Below are positions 30,701 through 39,333 of a DNA stretch of 64,000 nt, in pieces. Source of the DNA: Oceaniferula marina (GTDB lineage: Bacteria; Verrucomicrobiota; Verrucomicrobiia; Verrucomicrobiales; Akkermansiaceae). Below the pieces are notes generated by a model that was not told the origin of the DNA, did not search any database, and worked only from the letters and a program-made list of their open reading frames with translations. The stretch spans positions 110,490-174,489 of the forward strand of contig NZ_JACBAZ010000005.1 in NCBI RefSeq assembly GCF_013391475.1, given 5' to 3'. The translations under genes were made by a program, and so were the position numbers. The first letter of the stretch is position 1; every line of letters starts with the position of its first letter.

Positions 30701-33121
30701 ATGAATACGATGGAACGACGTGATTTTTTAAAGATGGCAGCCATGACGGCTGCGACCGCGGCTGCCCAAGCCCGTGCGGGAGTGGAGCGCACGGCTCGCT
30801 ATACAGACAACCATGGCTTGACCTGGGACAAGGCTCCTTGTCGGTTCTGTGGAACCGGGTGTCACGTGAAGGTTGGAGTGAGAAGTGGCCGGGTGATGGC
30901 GATTGCCGGGGCTGAGGATGCTGACGTCAACAAGGGCTTGCTTTGTGTTAAAGGCTACCATGTGGGTGGAATTTTATATGGAAAGGATCGTTTGACTGAG
31001 CCGATGCTGCGAAAAAATGGCAAGCTGGAGCCGATCGAATGGGAAGAAGCCATTGAGATCATTGCCAAGCGCATTTATGACAAGCCGAAGGAGTTTGCCT
31101 TCTATGGCTCCGGTCAGTGGACGATCCCAGAAGGTTACGCCGCTCAGAAGTTTACCAAGGGGGGGCTATCCAATAACCACATTGACCCCAATGCCCGTCT
31201 CTGTATGGCGTCGGCGGTGACCGGTTTTATTTCCACTTATGGTGTGGATGAGCCAGCGGGTTCATATGACGACTTGGACAAGGCGGATGTGGTGATCCTC
31301 TGGGGGAACAACCCGGCTGAGATGCACCCGGTTCTGTTCTCCCGGATTGTGGATCGTCGGGCACTGGGCGAGAAGGTGACGTTGATTGACATTGGGACGC
31401 GGCGGACGCGTTCGACGGAATTTGCAGACCACTATTTAAATTTCCGGCCGCAGACGGATTTGGCGATTGCCAACTGTATTGCGAACTATTTGTTGGAGAA
31501 TGACAAATACGACAAGGACTTTGTCAGCAAGCACTGTAATTTCCGGATCGATAAGGATGACGAAACCCGTGATCTTTTTGGTAAGGCCAGCACCCTTGAG
31601 GAATACAAGGAGAAGATGTCAACCTACACGCTGGAATACACCAGCCAGTTGTCGGGTGTTCCGATGGAGCAATTGAAGATTTTGTGTGAAACCTTCGCCA
31701 ACCCCGAGCTGAAGATTACCTCGCTCTGGTGTATGGGGGTGAACCAGCACTATCGCGGAACGGCAATGAACCGCTTGTTGCATGGTATTCATTTGTTGTC
31801 CGGCCACTTTGGCAAGCCAGGGGATGCACCGACCAGTCTGACTGGCCAACCGTCTGCCTGTGGCACTGCGAGGGAGGTGGGGACCTTGGCGCATGCCTTG
31901 CCTGGTGGGCGTCTGGTGGCCAAGCCTGAGCACCGGGCCGCCTGTGAGAAGGTTTGGAATATGCCCGAAGGTCGGATCAATCCGAAGCCGGGGTATCACA
32001 CAGTTAAAATGTTTGAGAAATTCTGCACACCCACGGCCGAGGGTGGCGATGTTTCCACCTTGTTTGTGCAAGTCACAAACCCGGGGCAGAGTTTGCCTAA
32101 CCTTTATAAATTGTTCGAAGCCAAGAAGAACTTGGAGGACAAGTTTCTCATTGTGTCCGAGGTCTATCCGACGGCGAGCACCGAGATTGCGGATCTGGTT
32201 TTGCCGGCATCGCTTTGGGTTGAAAAAAATGGAATTTACGGCAACTCGGAGCGACGGACCCAGCAGTGGTTCAAGCAGGTCGAACCGCCGGGAGAGGCCA
32301 GGGATGATTGCTGGATGACGATTGCGATTGCCCGGAAACTTTACGACATGGGCTTCCCTGGGATGAAGGATAAGGACGGTCAGTTCATCTTCACCTTCAA
32401 GGATGAGGATGGCGAGGAGGTTCCGGTCTGGGATTTCGAAAGTTATTACGACATCAATGTCGATAAGGCATTGTATGAGGAATACCGGCCGCTGACTCAT
32501 GCCAAACAGAAAAATGTGGCCCCCTATGATATTCTGGTGAATGCCCACGGTCTGCGTTGGCCGGTGGTAGAGACCAAAGATGGGAACTGGCGTGAGACAC
32601 GCTTCCGTTTTTCTGAGTTTGATGATCCGTTTGTTAAAAAAGGAACTGGGATTCAATTTTACAATTCCACGACCAAGGATGACAAGGCTCAGATTTGGTT
32701 CTGCCCTTATGAGCCGGCACCGGAGGAGCCGGATTCTGAATATCCATTCTGGCTCAGCACGGGCCGGGTGCTGGAGCACTGGCATACCGGGTCGATGACG
32801 ATGCGGGTGAAGCAGTTGAAAAATGCAATGCCCAAGGCCTACGTCGAACTGAACCCGGAGGATGCCGCGGAAAAAGGGATTACCAATGGAGATCTCGTGA
32901 AGCTAACAACGAAACGAGGCGAAATGGTGATGCCTGCCTGGATCAATGGCCGGGGTCGCCCCCCAAGAGGAGCTGTGTTTGTTCCCTTTTTCGATGAAAA
33001 GCAATTGATCAACCGTCTGACCTTGGATGCCACCTGTCCGGTATCGAAAGAACCCGACTATAAAAAGTGCGCGGTGAAGGTCGAGAAGTATAACCCGAAG
33101 GAGAAAAAGGAGTTGCCTTAA
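30701..33121 (+). CDS. napA: Periplasmic nitrate reductase catalytic subunit
   Basis: NapA reduces nitrate to nitrite in the periplasm with Mo-bis-MGD and one 4Fe-4S cluster. The 806-residue protein begins with a twin-arginine signal (MERRDFLKMAAM). The cluster cysteines are Cys47, Cys50, Cys54 and Cys82, and Lys84 in LCVKGYH is in the usual place for electron transfer to the molybdenum. The molybdenum ligand is Cys168 in ARLCMASAVTGF. IYGNSERRTQQW and ILEHWHTGSMTMR-like VLEHWHTGSMTM are also typical. The Mo ligand neighbourhood (ARLCMASA) matches Nap rather than formate dehydrogenase. It is followed by the tetraheme napB gene. Confidence 0.93.
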   Translation: MNTMERRDFLKMAAMTAATAAAQARAGVERTARYTDNHGLTWDKAPCRFCGTGCHVKVGVRSGRVMAIAGAEDADVNKGLLCVKGYHVGGILYGKDRLTEPMLRKNGKLEPIEWEEAIEIIAKRIYDKPKEFAFYGSGQWTIPEGYAAQKFTKGGLSNNHIDPNARLCMASAVTGFISTYGVDEPAGSYDDLDKADVVILWGNNPAEMHPVLFSRIVDRRALGEKVTLIDIGTRRTRSTEFADHYLNFRPQTDLAIANCIANYLLENDKYDKDFVSKHCNFRIDKDDETRDLFGKASTLEEYKEKMSTYTLEYTSQLSGVPMEQLKILCETFANPELKITSLWCMGVNQHYRGTAMNRLLHGIHLLSGHFGKPGDAPTSLTGQPSACGTAREVGTLAHALPGGRLVAKPEHRAACEKVWNMPEGRINPKPGYHTVKMFEKFCTPTAEGGDVSTLFVQVTNPGQSLPNLYKLFEAKKNLEDKFLIVSEVYPTASTEIADLVLPASLWVEKNGIYGNSERRTQQWFKQVEPPGEARDDCWMTIAIARKLYDMGFPGMKDKDGQFIFTFKDEDGEEVPVWDFESYYDINVDKALYEEYRPLTHAKQKNVAPYDILVNAHGLRWPVVETKDGNWRETRFRFSEFDDPFVKKGTGIQFYNSTTKDDKAQIWFCPYEPAPEEPDSEYPFWLSTGRVLEHWHTGSMTMRVKQLKNAMPKAYVELNPEDAAEKGITNGDLVKLTTKRGEMVMPAWINGRGRPPRGAVFVPFFDEKQLINRLTLDATCPVSKEPDYKKCAVKVEKYNPKEKKELP

Positions 33122-33208
33122 GCAAACGATCAGAAGCCGAGGGTTCGGGTTCCTTGTTGGGGATTCCGGATTGCCTCAAGCGATGATCACTGACCAAGCA
33201 GAGTTATC

Positions 33209-34030
33209 ATGGAATCAAAGGATATAGAAAGTTACTTTGCCTCACACCGGAGTGTGCTGGCGGTGGTGCTGATCATTGTTGGGATCGCTTCGGTTTCCGG
33301 CTTTTTTATGGGAATGCGTCAGAGTACCAACGATGATCAATGGAGGTCACCTTGGTTGGATGCGGAAGAGGCGTCCTTGGAAGAGCAGGAGGTGTTTCCT
33401 GTGGCTCCGAGTTATGCTGATATTCCCACGGCCGAATGGAAGGCAAACAAAGACTGGCGTAATGCCCTCGCTGATTTGCCCCGGCAACCGATGCAATTGG
33501 TTGAACAAAAACCATTGGAAATTGAAGAACGCAGGGATGTTCTCAGCGACCGCTCGTCACGCAGGGCCTATGACGGAGCTCCGCCGATGATTCCTCATGC
33601 GATCAATTACCAGGATGTAAATTCCTGCACTGTTTGTCACGATCAGGATGCCAATATCCTGATTGCAGGCCGCCGGTCGCCGGCGATGAGCCACCAGTTT
33701 ATGGCGAACTGCACCCAGTGCCATGCTCCGATGGAGGGCTTGGCAATGCTGCAGCACTCAGGTACGGTCGGGCTGGTGGTCGATAACCAGTTTATTGGTG
33801 CCAGCCACTCGGGGGCCGGGAGTCGTGCATTCCCCGGAGCTCCACCGACGGTTCCTCACCGGATTGCGATGCGGCAGAATTGTATGTCATGTCATGGCCC
33901 CGGAATGCCGGATGCCATCACGGTGTCTCACCCGATGCGGATGAACTGCTTGCAGTGCCACGCCCAGGATGCGAGTTATGACAACCGGGAGATGATTGCC
34001 GAGCCTCTGGCTCCTTGGGAGAAAAAGTAG
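33209..34030 (+). CDS. napB: NapB-like cytochrome with duplicated diheme unit (tetraheme)
   Basis: NapB is normally a diheme cytochrome of about 150 residues that feeds electrons to NapA. This protein has 273 residues and four CxxCH sites at Cys140, Cys168, Cys225 and Cys247. The unit GAPPMIPH...CTVCH...SH...CTQCH, with distal-type His130 and His162, is followed by VDNQFIG, as in normal NapB. A second copy then follows: GAPPTVPH...CMSCH...SH...CLQCH (His217, His241). The protein also has an N-terminal anchor (residues 14-34) and an 80-residue linker. It lies 87 bases after napA. Tandem duplication of the diheme unit is the simplest reading. Confidence 0.85.
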   Translation: MESKDIESYFASHRSVLAVVLIIVGIASVSGFFMGMRQSTNDDQWRSPWLDAEEASLEEQEVFPVAPSYADIPTAEWKANKDWRNALADLPRQPMQLVEQKPLEIEERRDVLSDRSSRRAYDGAPPMIPHAINYQDVNSCTVCHDQDANILIAGRRSPAMSHQFMANCTQCHAPMEGLAMLQHSGTVGLVVDNQFIGASHSGAGSRAFPGAPPTVPHRIAMRQNCMSCHGPGMPDAITVSHPMRMNCLQCHAQDASYDNREMIAEPLAPWEKK

Positions 34031-34140
34031 AACGTCCGTTGCTGTCTGGAGCCAGACGGGGTGTCATGCCGGAGCACGCACCTGCCCGGTGGATGATGAA
34101 TTTGTCAGACGTCCTATGGTTCCACAGCGTATGATTTGTT

Positions 34141-34518
34141 ATGAGTGATCGATCACAGCCGATATCAAGGCGAGGTTTGTTTCGGGCCTTGGCCAGACCC
34201 TTCAGCCGGCATCTGGATGAGCATGGGGGAGCCGATGCCAGCCTTGTGAACGGCTCTGCAAAGGATTCCGAAGCTGAGCCTGTGCCTAAAAAGGCGGTTA
34301 TCCAAGGGCGCTTCTGCCTTGCTTACCAAGGAAGCATGTGTTTTACCTGCTCGGAGCGCTGCCCTGAGCCTGGTGCGATCACGACGGACAAAGGTATTCC
34401 GACGGTGCACGCGGATCGATGCACGGGTTGCTCTATTTGTCATGACCTCTGCCCGGCCCCGCGCAATGCTATTCTGATGGTGGATCAGTCGCCATCCCGT
34501 GACGGTATCCATCCCTGA
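34141..34518 (+). CDS. NapF-like ferredoxin
   Basis: The 125-residue protein begins with an Arg-rich stretch SRRGLFRALARPFSRHL, as in NapF. It has two cysteine groups, FCLAYQGSMCFTCSERCP and CTGCSICHDLCPAPRNAI, giving two 4Fe-4S clusters. NapF usually has four clusters; this one is shorter and lacks the first ones. NapF-type ferredoxins are cytoplasmic and thought to assist NapA maturation. It sits between napB and an unknown gene, in the nap operon. The 110-base gap before it holds only a small GTCTGG/CCAGAC hairpin at 34044-34057. Confidence 0.75.
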   Translation: MSDRSQPISRRGLFRALARPFSRHLDEHGGADASLVNGSAKDSEAEPVPKKAVIQGRFCLAYQGSMCFTCSERCPEPGAITTDKGIPTVHADRCTGCSICHDLCPAPRNAILMVDQSPSRDGIHP

Positions 34519-34544
34519 ACCCTCTTTTCTATTTGTTGATTTCC

Positions 34545-34880
34545 ATGAGTGAACAAGACCCCCCTCAATCCCCTGAAAAAACGCCCTTGCCGGATCTTCA
34601 GCAGTCGGTGCTCGATCCCGAGACCTTGTCCCAGCTGTTTTCCGATCTTTCTGAACTGACGGAAGTGCTTGAGGTGATTCCCAAGGCGGCCGCACAGGGG
34701 TATGTGCCGGAGTGTGGAACGCTGACCTTGGAGGAAGGTCGAGCTCTGTTACTGAGTGGACGGGTGCGGGGCTTGCAGATTCGTTACCAATATCAGGGAA
34801 GTCAGTGGTGGGATACGCTCTTGCCTGATGCCCAAAGCGGGGGATTCCGGATTGTCCGGATACAACATGATTTTGCATGA
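34545..34880 (+). CDS. Nap-operon protein of unknown function
   Basis: The 111-residue acidic protein has no cysteine cluster and no membrane segment. Residues 1-20 are Pro-rich; the rest appears as helix (QLFSDLSELTEVLEVIP) followed by a beta-rich part with RALLLSGRVRGLQIRYQYQG and WWDTLLPDAQSGGFRIVRI. I do not recognise it. It lies 26 bases after the napF-like gene, and its stop overlaps the moaA start (ATGA), so it is translated with the nap and cofactor genes. A role in NapA maturation is possible from context alone. ATG 34545 is preferred over TTG 34533. Confidence 0.6.
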   Translation: MSEQDPPQSPEKTPLPDLQQSVLDPETLSQLFSDLSELTEVLEVIPKAAAQGYVPECGTLTLEEGRALLLSGRVRGLQIRYQYQGSQWWDTLLPDAQSGGFRIVRIQHDFA

Positions 34881-35899
34881 TGCCGGATAAAGTCACATCG
34901 GTGGATGCCATGGCACGTCCGCTTCGGGATATTCGAATTTCGGTTACCGACCGATGCAACTTCCGGTGCCGCTACTGCATGCCGGCTGAGGTTTTTGATG
35001 GAGATTACCCTTATCTGCCCAAACCGGAGATTCTTGGCTTGGAGGAGATTGCCCGGCTCGCGACTGTATTTTGTGGCTTGGGGGTGGAAAAAATCCGGCT
35101 GACTGGAGGTGAGCCCTTATTGCGGCGTGGCCTGCATGAATTGATTGCCATGCTGGATGCGATCCCCGGTGAGAGGGATTTGGCGATGACGACCAATGGC
35201 ACGGCACTGGCCCGGAAGGCTAAAAAGTTGGCTCAGGCAGGTTTGCAACGGGTGACGGTGTCTTTGGACGCCTTGGATCCTGAAGTTTTTTCCCGGATGA
35301 ATGGCGTGGGAGCGTCTCCTGAGCGCGTGCTCGATGGCATTGACTCAGCCTTGGACCACGGCTTGGGCGTTAAGGTAAACAGCGTGATTCAGAAAGGAGT
35401 GAACGAAGACCAAATCCTTCCCCTTGCTGAGTTTGCCCGTGATCGAGGTGTGACCCTTCGTTTTATTGAGTTCATGGACACGGGCAATACCAACGGCTGG
35501 AAGCTTGAACAGATTGTGCCCTATACTCAGATGGTCCAGACCCTGCATCGACATTTTCCGATGGAGGCCATGGAGCCTGCCCATGTTGGGGAAACGGCAC
35601 GCCGCTTCCGTTATAAAGATTCACCTGACCAGGAGGTCGGGTTTATTTCTTCTGTGAGTAAGCCGTTTTGTGCGGACTGCAATCGAATCCGCCTGTCTGC
35701 GGATGGGAAGCTGTATACGTGTTTGTTTGCCTCCGAAGGGCACGATATCAAATCCGCGATGCGCCGCGGTGTGTCAGACGAAGAGCTGGCTGGGATCATT
35801 CACCAACTGTGGTCAGCTCGGGACGACCGCTACTCGGAACTGCGTAGCCAGATCGGAGGGACGCAGGCGAAACCTGAAATGTCCTACATTGGAGGATAA
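34877..35899 (+). CDS. moaA: GTP 3',8-cyclase
   Basis: MoaA is the radical-SAM enzyme that begins molybdenum-cofactor synthesis by cyclising GTP. The 340-residue protein has the SAM cluster motif DRCNFRCRYCMPAE at about residues 31-43, EKIRLTGGEPLLRRGL, and the C-terminal second cluster in FCADCNRIRLSADGKLYTCLF-type form (PFCADCNRIRLSADGKLYTC). It ends with the catalytic SYIGG tail. It overlaps the unknown gene upstream by four bases and ends the nap operon just before a strong terminator hairpin. With moaC, mobA-moaD, moaE and moeA on the opposite strand, most of the pathway is encoded here. Confidence 0.93.
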   Translation: MMPDKVTSVDAMARPLRDIRISVTDRCNFRCRYCMPAEVFDGDYPYLPKPEILGLEEIARLATVFCGLGVEKIRLTGGEPLLRRGLHELIAMLDAIPGERDLAMTTNGTALARKAKKLAQAGLQRVTVSLDALDPEVFSRMNGVGASPERVLDGIDSALDHGLGVKVNSVIQKGVNEDQILPLAEFARDRGVTLRFIEFMDTGNTNGWKLEQIVPYTQMVQTLHRHFPMEAMEPAHVGETARRFRYKDSPDQEVGFISSVSKPFCADCNRIRLSADGKLYTCLFASEGHDIKSAMRRGVSDEELAGIIHQLWSARDDRYSELRSQIGGTQAKPEMSYIGG

Positions 35900-35902
35900 A
35901 AA

Positions 35903-35929
35903 AAGCACGGCAGTCGAACTGCCGTGCTT
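35903..35929. terminator. Strong terminator hairpin between moaA and a lipoprotein gene
   Basis: AAGCACGGCAGT and ACTGCCGTGCTT form a perfect 12-base stem with a three-base loop. It begins four bases after the moaA stop. On the minus strand it is followed by TTTTTTATC, so it also ends transcription from the convergent glycine-zipper gene. Confidence 0.8.
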
Positions 35930-35942
35930 GGAAGATGAACGC

Positions 35943-35971
35943 TAGGGCGGATTGGCCTCAATCCGCCGTCG
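35943..35971 (+). repeat. REP-like palindrome, subtype B
   Basis: The element starts TAGGGCGGATTGG and ends CAATCCGCCGTCG, an imperfect palindrome. The same core in reverse orientation is at 39279-39308, with GG/CC changed to TG/CA in the stem (GGCTGATTG, CAATCAGCCC). It follows the terminator between convergent genes. Confidence 0.6.
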
Positions 35972-36022
35972 ATGTTCTGGCTTAAATGGATTTCTTCCGT
36001 TGGTGATGGCGTAATGATTAGC

Positions 36023-36493
36023 TTAGTGCGTGACGCGGGTTTTGTTACCGTTGTAGAGCACGCGGACTCGCTCGCCCACCCGGAATGTCTCACGGGAGTT
36101 GGCTTCCTGGATGACAGAGATGCTGCCACCTTTGTCGAGTTTGACCATGATTTCGAGGCCATTTTTGGATCCCATACCTTGCTGGATGTGGGAGCCTGCT
36201 GCGGCACCGAGTAAGCCGCCACCAATGGCACCCAGGGTGTTCGCTGTGCTGCCTGAGCCGATGTTGTGGCCGGCGACGGCACCGGCACCGGCACCGATCA
36301 GTGAGCCTGCTGCTGTGCCTCCTTCGATTTTCACGTTGCGAATCGAAGTGATTTTTCCGGTTTTGACCGACTGGGCGCTACCGGCTTCATACTTGGAGTA
36401 GGTGTCGCCAGTGTTGGATGGCTGGGCGCAGGACAGGACCAAAAAAGGGCAGGCCGCGGCCAGCAGAAGGGATGGTTTGATTGTAGTCTTCAT
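36023..36493 (-). CDS. Glycine-zipper lipoprotein
   Basis: The 156-residue protein has a lipoprotein signal (LAAACPFLVLSC, Cys22). After a short linker it has a glycine-zipper domain at about residues 58-100, with GSLIGAGAGAVAGHNIGSG and GAIGGGLLGAAAGS, then a small C-terminal beta domain (SISVIQEANSRETF). This layout is that of the SlyB/Pcp-type outer-membrane lipoproteins. The glycine zipper probably packs in the outer membrane. It is alone on its strand and shares the terminator at 35903-35929 with moaA. No specific role can be given. Confidence 0.8.
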   Translation of the reverse strand: MKTTIKPSLLLAAACPFLVLSCAQPSNTGDTYSKYEAGSAQSVKTGKITSIRNVKIEGGTAAGSLIGAGAGAVAGHNIGSGSTANTLGAIGGGLLGAAAGSHIQQGMGSKNGLEIMVKLDKGGSISVIQEANSRETFRVGERVRVLYNGNKTRVTH

Positions 36494-36627
36494 AGGAGCC
36501 CAACCCTAACGCTGCTTGTTTGGTTTGTAAACCGGTAAAATAGAGGAGGACGACGGATGCTGGACAAGGTGCCAACTGGACTCAATTGCCTGTTTACAAG
36601 GGCGCGGAGATACAGTAGCACAGGGCC

Positions 36628-38328
36628 ATGTCCGATTCACGCCGCACTTATTCGTCCCAAGTATTCGATGGTCCAGACCGCGCTCCCAGTCGTGCAATGA
36701 TGTATGCCGTGGGCCACAAAAAAGAGGACTTTGACAAACCTCAAATCGGAGTGGCTTCCACTTGGAGTGAGGTGACTCCTTGTAACGTCCATATCGACCG
36801 ACTGGCGAAGGAGTCAGCCAAGGGCGTGGACGCCGCAGGTGGTAAATCGATTATTTTCAACACCATTACGATTTCCGATGGTATTTCAATGGGAACCGAA
36901 GGGATGAAATATTCTCTGGTGTCCCGTGAGGTCATCGCGGATTCCGTGGAAACCGTTGCCGGATGTGAGGGGATGGACGGGATTGTCGCGATTGGTGGCT
37001 GTGATAAAAACATGCCGGCCTGCATCATCGCCCTGGCTCGGTTGAACCGCCCGGGTGTCTTTGTCTACGGAGGAACGATCCAGCCGGGCTGTGCCACGGT
37101 GCAGGGGGAGCAAAAAGACCTCGATGTGGTATCGGTTTTCGAAGCCGTGGGTAAACATGCTGCAGGCGAGTTTACGGACGAAGACCTTCAGACGGTTGAG
37201 GAAAATGCCATTCCGGGTGAAGGATCCTGCGGTGGCATGTACACTGCCAATACCATGGCTTCAGCGATCGAGGCGCTCGGAATGTCCCTGCCGAACAGTT
37301 CCGCGCAGGATGCGATCAGCGAGGATAAAATGCGCGATTGCTTTGATGCCGGTGCTGCTGTCATGAACATGCTCGAGAAAGGAATCTGCCCTCGTGACAT
37401 CCTGACCCGTAAGGCATTTGAAAATGCGATCACGGTGGTGATTGCTCTGGGTGGATCAACCAATGCCGTGATGCACCTCCTGGCGATGGCTCACGCGGCG
37501 GGCGTCGAGCTCAGTATCGATGACTTTACCGAAATCGGGAAACGCGTTCCCATGCTCGCAGATCTGAAGCCGAGTGGCCGCTTCGTGATGTCCGATCTGG
37601 TGAAAATCGGAGGAACGGTGCCGCTGATGCAAATGTTGCTTGATGCCGGCCTGCTGCATGGAGACTGCCTGACGGTTACCGGGAAAACCATGGCTGAAAA
37701 CCTGGCCAACCTCAACACCAAGTACCCAGAGGGACAGGAAATTATTCGTCCACTTGATAACCCGATTAAAAAGGACAGCCACTTGCGGATTCTCTACGGC
37801 AACCTCGCTCCAGGAGGTGCCGTGGCCAAGATCACAGGCAAAGAAGGCGACAGCTTTACAGGAAAAGCCTGCGTGTTTGATTGTGAGGAAGATGGTATGG
37901 CTGCTATTCTCGACGGCAAAATTCAGGACGGCGATGTGATTGTCATTCGTCGTGAGGGGCCTAAAGGTGGTCCGGGCATGCGGGAAATGCTTGGGCCCAC
38001 CAGTGCTGTGATGGGTCGTGGACTCGGTGACACGGTTGCGTTGATCACAGACGGACGTTTCTCCGGCGGTAGTCACGGGTTTGTGGTAGGACACATCACT
38101 CCAGAGGCTCATGTGGGCGGTCCGATTGCTCTCCTTCAGGACGGCGATGAAATCACAATCGATGCCGTGAATAACAAGATCAGTGCCAATCTGAGTGATG
38201 AGGAGTTCGAGGCTCGTCGGGCTCAGTGGCAACCATACGAACCACGCTACAAGCGCGGGGTGTTGGCAAAGTATGCCGCCAGTGTGACCTCCGCATCCGA
38301 GGGAGCCGTCACCGATAAGTTTGAGTAA
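36628..38328 (+). CDS. ilvD: Dihydroxy-acid dehydratase
   Basis: IlvD dehydrates dihydroxy acids to 2-oxo acids in valine, isoleucine, leucine and pantothenate synthesis. The 566-residue protein is complete. It has cluster cysteines Cys52 (VTPCNVHID), Cys125 ([10 protein letters not shown]) and the one in [14 protein letters not shown] near residue 198. [21 protein letters not shown] motifs ([17 protein letters not shown]), [16 protein letters not shown] and the C-terminal RRAQWQ fit the family. The gene is alone, with no other ilv genes nearby. The 36494-36627 gap upstream shows nothing I can name. Confidence 0.94.
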   Translation: MSDSRRTYSSQVFDGPDRAPSRAMMYAVGHKKEDFDKPQIGVASTWSEVTPCNVHIDRLAKESAKGVDAAGGKSIIFNTITISDGISMGTEGMKYSLVSREVIADSVETVAGCEGMDGIVAIGGCDKNMPACIIALARLNRPGVFVYGGTIQPGCATVQGEQKDLDVVSVFEAVGKHAAGEFTDEDLQTVEENAIPGEGSCGGMYTANTMASAIEALGMSLPNSSAQDAISEDKMRDCFDAGAAVMNMLEKGICPRDILTRKAFENAITVVIALGGSTNAVMHLLAMAHAAGVELSIDDFTEIGKRVPMLADLKPSGRFVMSDLVKIGGTVPLMQMLLDAGLLHGDCLTVTGKTMAENLANLNTKYPEGQEIIRPLDNPIKKDSHLRILYGNLAPGGAVAKITGKEGDSFTGKACVFDCEEDGMAAILDGKIQDGDVIVIRREGPKGGPGMREMLGPTSAVMGRGLGDTVALITDGRFSGGSHGFVVGHITPEAHVGGPIALLQDGDEITIDAVNNKISANLSDEEFEARRAQWQPYEPRYKRGVLAKYAASVTSASEGAVTDKFE

Positions 38329-38544
38329 ACGTTTTTAGATCCAACGTGTGGCGGGGGCGATCTCCTTTACGCGCGGTGGTTCCAGTTTGCTGCGGCAGAG
38401 GGGGGCTTGTATGTCGCCAATTGTTGAAAATTGGCTGGAAATCATATGTTCCTGTGCCAAGTTTCTGTTATTGATACTGAGCTGTTTCAATTTCAGGGTG
38501 TCCCATCCTGTCATTTGATTGGCTGTATTCAATTGTTCTAACTG

Positions 38545-38587
38545 ACCGTTAATCACCCGCTAACCACCCGTTAATCACCCACTAACT
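38545..38587. repeat. Four imperfect 11-base direct repeats upstream of a cytochrome gene
   Basis: The unit ACCCGYTAAYC is repeated four times head to tail (the first copy is one base short) just upstream of the cytochrome c gene, ending 15 bases before its ATG. The 11-base period is about one helical turn, so all copies face the same side of the DNA. The rest of 38329-38544 shows no gene that I can support. Confidence 0.55.
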
Positions 38588-38602
38588 ATCCACGAACGAA
38601 CC

Positions 38603-39052
38603 ATGTCCAAGCGATTCCTACTCACCCCTGTTGTGCTCGGCCTTGCCGCTGCAAGTGTTACTGCTGAAGAAAATGCTGAAGGTAAGGCTGCCTATGCCAT
38701 TTGTCAGGCCTGCCACGGCCCTGATGGAAAAGGCGTGAAAGCCGGCGCAAAAATGATGGCTGCCTCTCTTGCGGGATCGAAAGTGGTCAATGGTGACCCG
38801 TCGGTCTTTGCCTTGGCCGTCTTGAAAGGGATCAAGCAAGAGGGCTCGACCTATCTCCTGCCAATGGCTCCGCTTGAAGCCTCCTTTGCCGATGATAAAA
38901 AGCTGGCTGCGGTGCTGAGCTACGTTCGCCAGTCGTTTGGCAATACGGCTGCCGCGGTGACCCCAGAGGAGGTTGCCAAGTTTCGAGCCCAGTGGAAGGA
39001 CGAGAAAGGTCCGATCCCTCGTGCCAAGTTGACCGAACTCAACAAAAAATAG
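38603..39052 (+). CDS. Class I cytochrome c, periplasmic
   Basis: The 149-residue protein has a signal peptide cut near SVTAEEN. It is a single-heme cytochrome with one CQACHGPDGKG site at about residue 35 and a likely distal Met in LLPMAPLEASF. It is therefore a c5/c-type electron carrier. The C-terminal 40 residues (TPEEVAKFRAQWKDEK) form a polar tail. It lies between ilvD and a PocR-AraC regulator. A strong terminator follows. It could carry electrons to the cbb3 oxidase encoded 8 kb downstream, but no direct link is shown. Confidence 0.85.
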   Translation: MSKRFLLTPVVLGLAAASVTAEENAEGKAAYAICQACHGPDGKGVKAGAKMMAASLAGSKVVNGDPSVFALAVLKGIKQEGSTYLLPMAPLEASFADDKKLAAVLSYVRQSFGNTAAAVTPEEVAKFRAQWKDEKGPIPRAKLTELNKK

Positions 39053-39060
39053 TTTTCATC

Positions 39061-39090
39061 AATGGCTCCACGTCCGCTGGAGCCATTTTT
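39061..39090 (+). terminator. Rho-independent terminator after the cytochrome c gene
   Basis: AATGGCTCCA and TGGAGCCATT form a perfect 10-base stem with a seven-base loop, followed by TTTTTTCC. It is a classic intrinsic terminator nine bases after the stop codon. Confidence 0.88.
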
Positions 39091-39113
39091 TTCCTTTATG
39101 GCCGGCTGAATTG

Positions 39114-39143
39114 CCGGCTGAGAAGGGGGCCAATCAGCCCTGC
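39114..39143 (-). repeat. REP-like palindrome, subtype B, degenerate
   Basis: CCGGCTGAGAAGG followed by GGCCAATCAGCCCTGCG matches the outer part of the subtype B element at 39279-39308, with a disturbed left arm. A partial GCCGGCTGAATT copy lies just before it (39101-39112), so two fragments sit side by side. Confidence 0.45.
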
Positions 39144-39278
39144 GTATTATGCGGCGGTGAGAAAAGTGTCGGACGATCGTTGTCGACAATGACAAGGCTG
39201 CTCAATGCCCTGGGTTGAACGCTTGAAATAATTACCCAGTCGCGACGGTCGCCCAAGGACGGGCTATCGACGGGTGGT

Positions 39279-39308
39279 CGACGGCTGATTGAGGCCAATC
39301 AGCCCTAC
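39279..39308 (-). repeat. REP-like palindrome, subtype B
   Basis: The element starts CGACGGCTGATTG and ends CAATCAGCCCTACC. Its reverse complement matches the element at 35943-35971 apart from compensating stem changes. It is in the gap between the convergent cytochrome c and AraC-type genes. The gap 39091-39333 holds only such repeats. Confidence 0.6.
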
Positions 39309-39333
39309 CGATCATGTTGCCGATTGGCGTGGC

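Noticed and set aside
31619..32785. Long antisense frame inside napA
   Set aside because: It lies fully inside the conserved napA gene and shows no protein family pattern.
37456..38232. Long antisense frame inside ilvD
   Set aside because: It mirrors the codon pattern of the strongly conserved ilvD and has no start region or family similarity of its own.
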